DNA of 64,000 bases, taken from contig NC_058137.1 of assembly GCF_011075055.1 (NCBI RefSeq), positions 17,841,463-17,905,462 on the forward strand, read 5' to 3'. This DNA comes from Mangifera indica. Taxonomy: Eukaryota > Streptophyta > Magnoliopsida > Sapindales > Anacardiaceae. The position numbers and the translations under genes were made by a program. The notes below the pieces were generated by a model. It did no database searches and was not told the origin of the DNA. It saw nothing but the letters and a program-made list of their open reading frames with translations. Shown here in pieces: positions 13,335 through 25,036 of this stretch; the first letter of the stretch is position 1; every line of letters begins with the position of its first letter.

Positions 13335-15369
13335 AAATTAACATCTTTCTCTAGATACATACCCTTATATAGAATATGACCTAAAAAGACGTTTACAAAT
13401 TGAGTTCTTAATTATTGCAATGGAATAAATGAGCATGCATTCAAACTTAACTCATAGCGTGTAAAAAGGTGCAATCAATTACTTTATTCATAAACACTAA
13501 AATTCATCCATTATATCTGAAATTGCAAAAAATAGGTCATGCCAATCAAATAAATCATATCTTAAAAACCAAAGGCACCATACTTACTTGTCCTCTGAAT
13601 ACTTGCTAATCTTAGTGTGGCTGTGACAATTTTGATGATCTAGGGCTCATTCTGTCAACCAAAGTTCTCATCTTTCTTTCTTCTCTCTGTATTTGGCGGT
13701 TGCTTTTTTGTTCTGAAAGAATTATGGATGCAAAACATGCATATAAGGCCTTACGCCTATTTTTATTTTACCTACCAAACATAACACACGAGCATGTGGT
13801 TCCTTACACATGAGTGTATACCCTTCTTTATTTAGTCAATTTCATATGCTCGACATGAAAAAGACGTTTCTACCCTTTTAAGGTACGAATAGGCATCACC
13901 TTTATAGTGCATGATTGTCCCTACTAAAAACTCATCATAATTCAACATTATTTAAATTAAATAAAGAGAAAAGCTTGAAATGTCATTGGGCTTACTTGTG
14001 AGTGTTACAAAAAGGTATTCAACAACCATTAATTTGGATGAAAAGATTAAAATACACTATTAAAAACACGTAACGAAAAAACATGCAAAAGACGCTTAGT
14101 TATATAAAAAAAAGTTCAAATACTCAAATATAATAATAAAATACTCAGTTTATTAAAAAGGATCCTTAATACATAAATGATGAAAATGACATATTTGCCC
14201 TTACTGCTCACATCAACCATAGCCTTGTACTGCATCCATCACTTAACTTTATCTTCTATAAAATAGACAAAATGGGAAAGGATGAGTGATAAACATTCAG
14301 TAAGTAGGAATATAACTTAAATTTTATTAAATTTCTATTTTTCTCTTAGACTTGGTTCATCCTAAACAAGTCATCGAAAGTAAGCTATTTACTCTACTAG
14401 GATGACATGAATCCACTTTTAAACTATTTAAACTCCTAAGACCAACTAAATCTCTTGAACTTGCCTTACTACTCTAGTTTCCATGTCTTGTGTCTAATGA
14501 TCCCATCAGTCTTATTTACATTAGGCACTTACAGGTGAATTCTCACTTAACCTTAAACTAAATTGTAACTGACTTGTCAATCAAACAAATGGAAATAAGG
14601 ATCTAACACCCTAGCCATGCAAGTATCACAACTATGTAGTCCACTCCCTTCAACTATATTAGACAACGATTACACTTGAGCCTACTACGGTTCACCACAC
14701 CCTACTGAGAACCAATGGTTTTACTTTAGATAGTGTCGAGAGTATCTCATAGTAATCCTATTGTAACGACCTTAAAACATTTACCTCTAACAATGGTACC
14801 ATCATACTAAGCATGCATGCTCTCTTGAGCTACTTACTATGAGCTTGTAATGCTTTCAACTTTTTGTTTTTTTATACAACTTGGTTTCTTGAGATATTAT
14901 CTTATTTTATAAGTCTTACTTTTACCTATAGAGTTTTTAGGATTTATTATTATTCTTAAATTATTTGCACAGTGCAACCAATGGTTGTTTCTTTCCTATG
15001 AATGTTCGTTCATCATTTGTTCATAACGAGTGAACATTCCTAGTTTGATGAACATTTGTTCATCATCCCTTGATGAATGTCCATTACTCTTTATCTTGCT
15101 TATTCTTAAGGCCTAAGGGTATTATAGTCTTTCTATACTATGCACATTCTATAATGTTTCATAAACAATCATTCAAGAAATCTTTTTTGATGAAGATGAA
15201 CAATAAGTAGTGTACATGCACATTCGTCCAACTTTATTCGAAAAAATTACAAGTCATGAACAATCGTTATCACATGAACGAATATTCATGACAAGTAAAA
15301 TTGTATTCCAGGCTTACGAAGGATCCAAAATGAACTTATGCAATAGCAAGACATGCAATACATTATGAA
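13335..15369 (-). repeat. LTR-like non-coding sequence of the preceding gypsy remnant, plus unassigned DNA
   Basis: This lies just beyond a - strand primer site, where the 5' LTR of the 10550-13334 remnant should be. A block at about 14015-14100 (centred on TTAATTTGGATGAAAAGATT and CATGCAAAAGA) resembles one at about 16600-16685, suggesting related LTR copies near both gypsy remnants. No coding sequence was found. The exact LTR ends could not be set by eye. Confidence 0.4.
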
Positions 15370-16149
15370 TCTTATCCATACTTGTCGACAACACAAGTGT
15401 ATAGGCTACTTTATTGGCCCGTTTAATTATCTTATATAGGCCATTGAATTTGAAAGCCAACTTGCCCTTATTAGTCATTTCTTGTTATGCCCGATCCTTA
15501 ACGCCGGTACTATTATTAAGAAGGATAACTGACAGTGCCTCTTAGTTCATCTTTTGAACAATCACCTTTTATTTAAGTGTCTTACTTAATGTCTCATTGT
15601 AAGTTTAGGGTGGTGTTGATGTCATCATCTCATTATATGTTATTGCTAGGTTTAGCCTACGGATAAATTTCTCCATTTTACCTAGTTTCGTGCTTGCCAT
15701 ACCAAATGTATAGTAGGCTAATGCATTAAATTTGGTGGAGTGTTCCTTTACTGAGCTAGTCCTTTGGGTGTAGTTAATGAATTCTTGAGCCCTTAAGTTG
15801 GTCATGTCAATTGTCTTATACTCAACGTTAAATAACTTTATGAAATATGTCCAAGTCATTTTTAAAATCCTCACAGTCTCTACGGTGAGGTTTCGCCAAG
15901 CTCTGCATCTGACTTGAACATGTAGGTGACATTTCTCACTTTCTTCTTATTTGTCATATTGAACAAGGACATAACACTATTTACCGATTCTAACCACTCC
16001 TTAACTATGTTAGGGTCCTTGGTATATGTAAACTTTTGTGGTTGATGTATGCTAGATAGGTTGTATATCGGGTGTAATTGATTCTTCCCTAGGGTTAGGG
16101 TTTCTATTGAAACTTTTTCATTAACACCATACGCTAGTGAAACTTGCAT
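15370..16149 (-). pseudogene. Ty3/gypsy remnant: gag joined to integrase C-terminal part
   Basis: On the - strand, 16149-15880 and 15874-15605 are two consecutive gag-like frames. They include QKFTYTKDPNIVKEWLESVN and a downstream VKEHSTKFNALAYYTFGM, typical of retrotrans_gag (capsid) domains. The next part, about 15540-15370, instead reads like the integrase C-terminal region of gypsy elements (KGKLAFKFNGLYKIIKR followed by a VAYTLVL-like piece). Protease, RT and the integrase core are therefore missing between gag and the integrase end, a large internal deletion. A 5-bp break separates the two gag frames. It is not functional. Confidence 0.6.
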
Positions 16150-17398
16150 TGATTCGACTGCTTATGTCAGAACACCCTCTACTGTTTCTCTTTAAGCTCC
16201 TCGCAAATCAAATTCTTGATATTTATAGCATTTAATCGAAATTGAGAGTTGAAGGAGCAGTCCTTAAATCCTGGGCCTCCTACTAATTGCCATGAATATT
16301 TCTATTCAATCGTTTAGATCTTCTCATTATGAATCCTATAAACTCACATAGGTTATTGAAATTTCTTAAATAAATAGGAAATTTATATACTAACTTACAG
16401 TGATTAGCTACAAGTATGGTTAACTTGTCATGAAGGGCATATATGTGTTTTCCTAAAAATTTTTTAAGATATTATTTAGGTATCAAAATCATTTTTTGAT
16501 ACAAATTATAACACCCTCTCCAAAAGTACTATTTTCTAGAGGGAAATATCACTAAAATTGATTACAAGGGCACATATTTGAAAAACGAATTTAAAAAAGC
16601 ACTAAAAAACTATTAATTTGGATGAAAGACTGAAATACAGTTTTTTAAAAACACATAGTGAGAAAACATGCAAAAGAGCTTTTACAAGTGTAGGAGCCCA
16701 CTTTCTCTCACTAGAAATCTTTAGTCTCACCAAAAGTAAACCTCACTGTTTTACAATATGAATTTATACGAAGATAAAGATTAAAAATTCTTTCAAAGAG
16801 TATATATGAAAGTTTTAGTTTAGTATAACCTAATACAAATAAAATCAAGAAAGTATATAAGCAAGAGTTTGATTAAAGAAAAGAATTTGTAAGTGAATAG
16901 CTCAATAATGTTTTGCTCTTAAGTATATGAAAGTTCTTAGTTGTAAAAGTCATTCCCAAATAGATTTGATTAAGTTTATATAGAAAAAAATGAGAAAAGT
17001 TATCGTTGTGCACAAAACGTATTGTTTTAATTTTCTAAAAAACCCAAAATTTAGTCAATTTGATGTGATATAGTCAATCAAATATGACATGACACTTTCG
17101 TGATGTCTACATGACACTTGTCATTAGAAAATTTATCATCTAATTTAGTTGCCCATAAGGAATTTGGTCGATTGAATTTTTGAAAGCCAAAATACATGGC
17201 TTAAGGAAGATTTGGCAGCTACTAAAATTTTGGGTTATCAAATTCAGTCAACCAAATTTTATTGCATTTGCCTCTTGAAATTTTAATCAAAGATTTTGGT
17301 AGACTCTCATATTTTTTAGGAGCTGAAGTCTTTTCCACCAAACATGGTATCTTACTATCTCAACAAAATACATTTATGATCTTTTAGATAAAAACAAA
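16150..17398. other. No gene seen; LTR-like AT-rich sequence
   Basis: No coding potential was recognised. The block at about 16600-16685 resembles 14015-14100, so part of this is probably LTR sequence belonging to the gypsy remnants on its left. The rest is unassigned AT-rich DNA. Confidence 0.35.
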
Positions 17399-17960
17399 AT
17401 GCTTAAAGCCAAGGGCACCACTACACTTGTAACACCCAGATGTATGTTCAAGGGTAATTGGGTCTTTTTTCCTTGTGATTATGTTTATTCTTGTATTTTT
17501 TTTATTTTGGGGTTACACAGTTTAGTGGGTAGGCCACACGCTTGTGTGGGTGATGACAAGGGCAAAATAGATTCTCTTTGTGTAATGCTTGAAAATTGGC
17601 TAAGTTTGGAAGACATATACGCCTATGTATATTGATCTACACGCTCATGTATGGTTAACACATTTAAATATTGAATAAGGATCAGTTTTGTAGTGATTTC
17701 AGAAACTGTCATTAAAGGGAAACAACATACACGTCTATGTATGTGATCTACACAGTTGTGTATCGCGCGTTACATGTAAAAATAAAAAAGGACTAAACAC
17801 CTTTGGCTTATAACTTTTCACCACTTTTCCAATATAATCAAAGAAACTTGAAAGTTCAAGTGAACTTGGGAGTGAAGAGACGCACAAGAGTCATTGGAAT
17901 TCCACTTTGCACACGAAGGTTTACATTTGGACATTGGAAGAGAGGTAAATAGGATGATTC
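17399..17960 (+). repeat. LTR-like block with repeated short palindromic ACACG..TGTG motifs
   Basis: The string TTGTAACACCCAG near 17427 resembles the TGTAACACCC start of many plant gypsy LTRs. Downstream there are several variants of a short imperfect palindrome: CCACACGCTTGTGTGGG near 17529, CTACACGCTCATGTATGG near 17638, and ACACGTCTATGTATG and CTACACAGTTGTGTATC between 17728 and 17765. The 78-codon frame at 17399-17635 overlaps this and has no recognisable domain, so I do not call it a gene. Confidence 0.4.
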
Positions 17961-17980
17961 TTGGTTTGGGTTAGTTATGG

Positions 17981-17992
17981 TTATATATGTAT

Positions 17993-18038
<46 letters not shown>

Positions 18039-18071
18039 ATGAATAAATGCACACGCACACACACACACATT

Positions 18072-18141
<70 letters not shown>

Positions 18142-18155
18142 TGTATGTATGTATG

Positions 18156-18245
<90 letters not shown>

Positions 18246-18262
18246 TGTATGTATGTATGTAT
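17981..18262. repeat. Compound microsatellite (GT)n-(AT)n-(GTAT)n-(AT)n-(GTAT)n
   Basis: There is a GT run at about 17995-18034 and a short CA stretch at 18050-18070. Then AT repeats (about 18075-18113), GTAT repeats (about 18114-18160), a long AT run (about 18161-18217) and GTAT repeats again (about 18218-18261). The long frames on both strands that encode only repeating Tyr-Ile, Thr-His or Val-Cys are by-products of the repeat, not genes. Confidence 0.95.
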
Positions 18263-18295
18263 ACATATACAGACATGTGTGTGTGTATACATTTG

Positions 18296-19045
18296 TATCA
18301 GCAAGCACGGATGAGATTACACTGTTATAATTGAATTGAGGACATGAGTTCATATGGATAGATTGTACTTTTATGATGATCTGTTTGATGAGTGTTGGTA
18401 TAATTAAGGTTTCATATGTGTGTATGCATCTGTATCAACAAGTATGGATGAAATTACTCTGTTATAATTGAATTGAAGAATGGGGTCATATGGATAGATT
18501 GTACTTTTGTGATGATTTGTTTGATGAGTGTTGATTTAATTAAGGTTTCATATGTGTGATTATGATATATTGATTAGTAAAGCATGGCTGAGTATCACAC
18601 ACACACACATGTTACTTGTGGGCGTTATAGAAGATGAATATATGTGTACATGCATATGTATCAACAAGTATGGATGAGATTACACTATTATAATCTAATT
18701 GAGGACATGAGTTCATATGGATCGGTTGTACTTTTATGATGATATGTTTGATGAGTGTTGATTTAATTAAGGTTTCATATGTGTGATTATAATATGTTAA
18801 TTAGTAAACCATGGCTAAGTATTTTATATATATATACACACACACACACGCATACATATTGCTTGTGGGTGTTATGAAGGATGAATATATGTGTATATGC
18901 ATATGTATCAACAAGTATGGAAGAGACTACACTATTGCAATTGATTTAAGGAAATGAGTTTATATATATCTAGATAGATTGTACTTGTGTGATGATCTAT
19001 TGATGAGTACTAATTTAATTAAGGTTTTGTATGTGTGATTATGAG
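18296..19045 (+). repeat. Minisatellite with four long units, two carrying a microsatellite insert
   Basis: A unit starting TATCA(A/G)CAAG and including a TTGTACTT core and a TTTAATTAAGGTTT(C/T) segment repeats at 18296, 18433, 18659 and 18906. Spacings are 137, 226 and 247 bp. The second and third units contain an extra ~90-110 bp segment with a CA run, ending TTGTGGGCGTTAT or similar. The array adjoins the compound microsatellite, so the whole of 17981-19045 is a tandem-repeat locus. Confidence 0.85.
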
Positions 19046-19090
19046 TGAAAAATAATATGAGTAATTACAATTATATGGAGATATAACTAT

Positions 19091-19590
19091 GAGTGCATTT
19101 AGTTCAAATAATCCTTTATTATAAAAAAGAAAAACTTATCATAAAGATAAATTATATAGAATATTATCGAATATAAATTATTGTTATATTTAATAAAAAT
19201 TGATATCTATAAATAGTTATTGTGGTTTGTTAGATATAATGAAAGAATACTAAGATATTTTTTGCTTAAATGTCCTAAAGATTATCGAGTATAATTATTT
19301 TAAAATATTTTTTATTTTATTTGTTATATTAATTAAAAATTAGAATATTTTTGTCTTTAAAAAAGTAATTATAAAACTATAACAAAATCAAAATTCTCTT
19401 AATAATCTTTTAATACTTAAGGTGAAAGTAATAATATAATTACCTCTTGTATTATCTATCACATCACTATTGGTTATATTAAATTACTGAAATTTTTTAT
19501 TTCTTAACAAACCAAATAAGATAATATCATTAATAAAAGATATATTATCGGAGTAATATTTTATTACTTGGAACCAAACTTCACCTATAT
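19091..19590. repeat. Possible MITE with imperfect terminal inverted repeats
   Basis: The left end (GTGCATTTAGTTCAAATAAT, from about 19091) and the right end near 19560-19590, read in reverse complement (GGTGAAGTTTGGTTCCAAG), look like diverged inverted repeats. They are of the GTGCGTTTGGTTC kind found in some plant MITEs. The inside is very AT-rich and non-coding. No clear target duplication was seen, so this is tentative. Confidence 0.3.
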
Positions 19591-20170
19591 GCAATCTATA
19601 AGGATTTCAACTACTATTGATAGTTGCTTTTTAACATTTCTTTAATTTATCCGAACAAATTATACTAAAGTAACATTTATCTAAATATTCAAATTAGTTC
19701 GGGTTAGTTTGAATTACTTTTGTGTCAACCCTAACACAACTTAATTTAATTTTGAGTTGAGTCATGTTAATCCAAAATAAATTTTGCATAAAAAACTCAA
19801 CCTAACTCGATTATTTTCATATTGTGTCGTATTGGGATAACATGTCATGTTAAAAAAAATTAAAAAATAACTCCTTTATAAATCTTACCCAAATATTTTA
19901 AATACAACAATATAACCCTTAAAAGCTTAAAAACTCATAAATTACTCCTTGGAATATTTTGAAAATTATTATATTCACACCATACATTATGAAAATACAA
20001 TTATAACCCCAATAGTTTGTAATATGACATTTACACTCTTCATTTATTGCATTCTTTTCAATTCTTTGAGAGTGTAACTCTTATTTTTGAAAGAACAATG
20101 TTATATATACATATTTTTAGTACACAATTTGAATATACGGATGATGTGATATTATGTTATTGAGTGTTAC
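19591..20170. other. No gene seen; AT-rich intergenic DNA
   Basis: This is low-complexity AT-rich DNA with no coding potential and no clear repeat boundary recognised by eye. Confidence 0.4.
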
Positions 20171-22275
20171 TGTAACATTCGAATTCAGGTGTGTCAGTAA
20201 ACTCCACTTCCAAAATTACCCCTAGAGTTGATTTTATAACTTGTTGTGTAAAGAAATTGCAAAAGAATCATAGAAAACTACTAAATGAGCAATATTTTTC
20301 AAAGGGGGTAAAATGGTCATTTTATAAAGATTCAAGGGACAAAGTGGGAATTAAAATTGAAGGGCACACTTGAAATTATATGGTAGTGCTAAGGGTTTTT
20401 GGTAATTGGGTAAGGATAAAATAGTAATTTATGAAAAAGATTAAGGGCAAAATGGTCCAATAGGCTTATAAACTTATTTCTATTCACTTCCTTCTTCATT
20501 TTAGCCGAGACCTCCATTCTTTATAGCTAAGCTTTTTCCCTTAACCAAAATTCGTCCAAAAACCTAGCTAAACCACCTAATTTCTAGAGGCTCCAGTTAT
20601 AAAAAGTGTAGATCTGTCAATTCTGATCAGTTCTAAGGTAAGAAATTTACTTTTTAAGATATGTCAAGTTTAGGGTTTTGATGGATGATCATATTTTTGG
20701 TTGATTAAGGTTGCCAGAAAGAAGAAAAGAAGGTGAATAAGCTTAAATCACTAAATCAGCAAAGAAAAGGTAAGAATTTCATACTTTACATACTTGAAGT
20801 AAATTTGAGTTATGTTATTTAAATAACCTTTACTTATATAAGTGTGTAAGATATTAGAATTAAAGTGATCTATGCTTAAAAAGATAAAGAAATTCATTAG
20901 GATTCATGATGCAATTTTTTGCCATAAGGGTAAAAAGGTAAATTTTGGCCATAAGGGCAAAAATGTCATTTTATGTGATATAGGGTACTTTTGCTTAATT
21001 ATGTGCATAATATGTGTAATAACCCTTATATTAAGCCTACATTGTATATTTTGAAATTAATTAAATGTATGAGATATATAAATGCATGAGAGGAGAATAT
21101 GATGTTTGATAAGGAATGAAAAGAATAAGGGAAAACAATGAATGAGTATATTTTCTATTATGATTATATATGCATACATGAGGAATCATAATATATGCAT
21201 GATTTAGAAAAAAAAAATAATAAAGAAAGAGGAAAAATATTTTCTAAGTCATGCATGCTTTCAGAAAATGGAAAATAAGTATTTTTGGTTTTATAATGAC
21301 TCATATGGTACAGGAAAGCAGAAAACATACTTAAAATCCTTACATGCGAGCTGTACTGTGTAGACAACAAAGAAAATAATCGGTTGTACTGTGTGGACAA
21401 CCAGTTGTACTGTGTGGACAGCAAAAAAAAAAATATCAGCTGTACTGTGTGGACAGCAAAAGAAAAATATCAGCTGTACTGTGTGGACAGCAAAGAAAAA
21501 TATTAGCTGTACTGTGTGGACAACAAAGAAAAAAATATGCGTGTAAGAGAGAATTATACTTTGTATGGTGACTGCAAGTACTGTCATATGTAGTCTAAAC
21601 CAGTCAATGAGAAAGAGAGAGAAACAAATTAGTAAATATTTTATGAAAGTCATTTGCATTAGAATTATGCATACAAGCCTGTGTGGCTGATAAAGAGTTG
21701 AGAAAGATGTACGATCAGAAAATAGAAATGTCATGACACTCATACATGCATAAATCATAACGAGTGAATCATATCTGTATAGTAAGGAAATGAATAAATG
21801 TGTGAAAGAAAAGAATTATGATATGTGTTAAATGCGTGTTTTGTGTCAATTATTTTGTTGTAAATAGTTCAGACACGCTGAGTATGGAAAAGATTAGAAA
21901 AAGATTAGTATTGGTATAAAACGCTTTAAGTGTTGAGTATGATTTTCTTACTGAGTCATAATCGCTCACTCCGTTTAATTTAATATTTTACAGGTAAAGA
22001 AATGCAGCAAAGGTTCTCGGGGAGCACTAATGAGACATGAGGCTAAGGGAGGAAGGCACCATAATTTTGTTGATTTAAATGTTATGATATATATGAAATA
22101 TATATATATATATATATAAAACTAGTTTTGAAAATTGGTTATAAAGTTTCTATGGGTGATAATTTTTTTATGATAATTATTATTATGTACTTATTTTATT
22201 TATTATGATTATGTGATGAAAATCCAGTCGATTGGTAGGACTGGTTTATGTGAATTGCTAATTGAGAGTGTTACA
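20171..22275 (+). repeat. Solo-LTR-like block starting TGTAACA and ending TGTTACA
   Basis: The block starts TGTAACATTCG at 20171 and ends GTGTTACA at 22275, the TGTAACA...TGTTACA ends common in plant gypsy LTRs. It contains several GTAAG-type donor-like sites and a TTTTACAG acceptor-like site near 21990, but no convincing protein. It also contains a 33-bp minisatellite (21349-21538). No 5-bp target duplication was found and no internal retrotransposon region is attached. It may be a solo LTR or a non-autonomous large retroelement derivative. Confidence 0.4.
21349..21538 (+). repeat. Minisatellite, six copies of a TGTACTGTGTGGACA unit
   Basis: Six copies of (G/A)(C/T)TGTACTGTGT(G/A)GACA(A/G)C are spaced mostly 33-36 bp apart by A-rich spacers, with one short 21-bp spacing. 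The unit core is strongly conserved while the spacers vary in A-run length. The - strand frame across it encodes a VHTVQL repeat only because of the DNA repeat. Confidence 0.9.
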
Positions 22276-23550
22276 GGGCATAATGAAAAAAAAAAAAAAA
22301 TTCCCCGGGCCCTCTAAAATAGGGGAACTCATGCCGTTTTTCTGTAACACACCCAATGGTTAGGAGAGGTTACAGTTACTTTATCTTTAATTGAAAATCA
22401 TTTAATCATATAATAACACAACATCTATGTAACTAAATTATGTATTAAAAATGTGTACGTATAGTTTTATTGTTTTTGAAACTATTGAGGAGTATAATGA
22501 AAATTTTTTAAACACCCCAAATTTTTTTGGAATTTTTCAAAAAACTCTTGAAAATTCATAAATACTCTGACATTTTTGAAAATTACAATTTACCCCTAAA
22601 TATACAATTATAATTATTGGCACCTTTATCTACATTTTGTTTAGAATGATCACTACCACTATTAAAAAATAAGTGTGTTCTTCTATAATTTAGATATTTA
22701 AATGATTTATTTTTAAATTTTATTAATTTGGGTTATATGAAAATTTGAAAAATGAGTAGTAAATATAAAACAACAATTTTATTTTTTAATACTGTATTTC
22801 TTTTTAATATTATTCTTTTTTATGTAAAAAAATATTATTTATATCATCCAAAGGTGGAATCATATTTTTATGCGAACCTACGTTGGAAAATGTAATTTAC
22901 TCCTATCATTTTTGGAATTTTAGTTACATGAACCTTTTGATCTAACTAATTTTTTATTCCTGACTTGGTAAATGGTTTAAAATAAAATTAAAAAATATTG
23001 CCTTTCATCAAATTAAAACAATAACGTTACCACCCATCACATCTCATTTTTTTTTTTCCAATGATGTACTATATTGAAGTGCAAATTAAGTAAAATTTTG
23101 GTAGACTCATTGGGCCTAAGGATTGTACCAAACTTAAGGTCTACAGAGTTGTAAGCTTTTAATCTGGGTCAACCCAAAAATTTAATTAAGGCCATGTTGT
23201 ATCGAGCCCTAAAAGAGCTAATTTAGTTATATATTAATTAAAAATTTTTTAAAAATAATTATTTAAATTTATTAATATACATTTTTTTTCTAAATTAATA
23301 TAAATAATGATTATAAATTAAAAATCAATTTATTAAATTATATTTTATTTATATTTTTAAATAATATAAAATTATTTTTTATTATCAATTATCCTACGAT
23401 TAATCCCAAAAACCCACAGGTTTGTCACATATACTTCTAGCGGGGCCACAGGGTGAGCAGCCTAAATTGTATATATGGACATTTAATAGTTGGATACATC
23501 CTCGGAATGTGTTTTCACTTTTTATTGACTTTTAATAATAAATACCGTAA
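22276..23550. other. No gene seen; AT-rich intergenic DNA
   Basis: The stretch opens with a poly-A run followed by a CCCCGGGCC patch near 22303. A second TGTAACACACCC word lies near 22343. The rest is AT-rich with no coding potential recognised. Confidence 0.4.
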
Positions 23551-24806
23551 TCATAAGATGAGATATTAATTAAAATTGATAATAATTTTTTGTGTAAATT
23601 TTTTTAGGTAAATGGATAGTAGTTTTGTTTTTATAAATAATTTTAATTTTAATTTCAATAATACCCGCTTGACTAATTACGTTATTCTCGATTATTTATA
23701 TTACTCTCAACTAATTACATTAAATTTGACATAATTTTTTTGAAAATTTGATAAGTTTTTATTCAAAATTCAGTAAGTCATATTTTAAAGATTCAAAACA
23801 TATTTGAAAATTGATAAATTTTTGTTAAAATATAGATAAGGATGAAAAAATTAACATAAGCAAAGAAAATGGTGAGTGTAAACAGACGGTGCATAGAGTG
23901 TATAGAGTACATAAATGGTATGTAGGGTGAGTAACGAGTGCGTAGAGTACATAAAAAGTGCATAAAATGTGCATAAAGTACGTAAATTGCTAAAGGGTGT
24001 GTAAGAATTATATATTATATATAAATATAAAAAAAACCAAACAAAGGGTGCGTAAGAGTGTGCGCACCTTCGTATCTTACGCACCTCTATATATATACAT
24101 AATTATTATTTATATATATTATATTAATATTATAATATTATATTATTTTTTAAATATAAGATAATATAATTTTAATATAATATTATAATATTTAATATAA
24201 TATATATAAATAACAATTATATACATAAGGGCGTGCACCCTGACGCATCATTTTGTAATATATTATTATATTATATTTAATATAATATTAGATTTTAAAA
24301 TATAATATAATATTTAATATAATATATATAAATAATAATTATATATATATATGTATATCCTCACACACCTTCCTGTTTGTTTTTTTTTTTATATTTATAT
24401 ATTATATATAATTCTTCTGTATCTTTTACTCACTTTATGTATCCTATGTATTCTACGCACTCTTTACGTAATTTATGTATCACTTGTTCGCATTCATTAT
24501 TTTTCTTATTTAAACTAATTTTTTCATTTTTATCTGTATTTTAACAAAAAATTATCAATTTTTAAATATGTTTTGAATCCTTAAAATATGACTCACTGTA
24601 TCTTCGAATCAAAATTTATCAGATCTTCGAAAAAAATTATATCCGATTCAACATAATTAGTCAAGAGTAACGTAATTAACTAAGAAGATATTATTAAAAT
24701 TAAAATTAAAATTAAAATTATTTATATAAATAAAATTACTGTATATTTATCTAAAAAAATTTAGACAAAAAAATTATTATCGATTTTAATTAATATGCCC
24801 TTATGA
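23551..24806. mobile_element. Long-inverted-repeat (foldback/large MITE-like) element upstream of the GEM-like gene
   Basis: The left half from 23551 (TCATAAG... then ATATTAATTAAAATTGAT at 23563) is matched in reverse complement by the right half ending at 24806. The matches run in order for several hundred bases, including TTTTTTAG(G/A)TAAAT, GATTCAAAACATATTT and the GTGCGTAGA(G/A)TAC(A) motif. The arms are roughly 500-560 bp and meet in an AT-rich centre around 24110-24340, with a short GC-richer GGGCGTGCACCCTGACGC patch near 24230. No transposase is encoded. No clear target duplication was identified, so the outer edges are approximate. Confidence 0.75.
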
Positions 24807-25036
24807 TATTATGATATATTTTTTACCAAAATTTTCAATGAATCCATATGGTCAAGCAAAAATTGTCCATTTTGTTCCTCTTGGCGCTAAAAAATGTCAT
24901 CTCTTTCGACGGCCCATCACCGCCCTTTACGCTTTACCCCCCTTCTAATCCCTTGATCAAAAATCCTCCGACACTTCTCAAACGCCATTTTCCAAACTCA
25001 CTTTCAATATCATAACTCCCGAATCTTCTAGAAACC
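24807..25036 (+). promoter_or_regulatory. Proximal promoter/5' leader region of the GEM-like gene
   Basis: These 230 bp between the inverted-repeat element and the start codon turn GC-richer and pyrimidine-rich (CTTTACCCCCCTTC near 24930), as plant 5' leaders often do. TTGGCGCTAAAA at 24881 resembles an E2F-type motif, but one such match can occur by chance. No clear TATA box was fixed. The transcription start is not visible from sequence alone. Confidence 0.4.

Noticed and set aside
17856..18353. Long overlapping frames on both strands (up to 165 codons) with Tyr-Ile, Thr-His or Cys-Val repeats
   Set aside because: They are translations of a microsatellite with no stop in any frame; no gene evidence.
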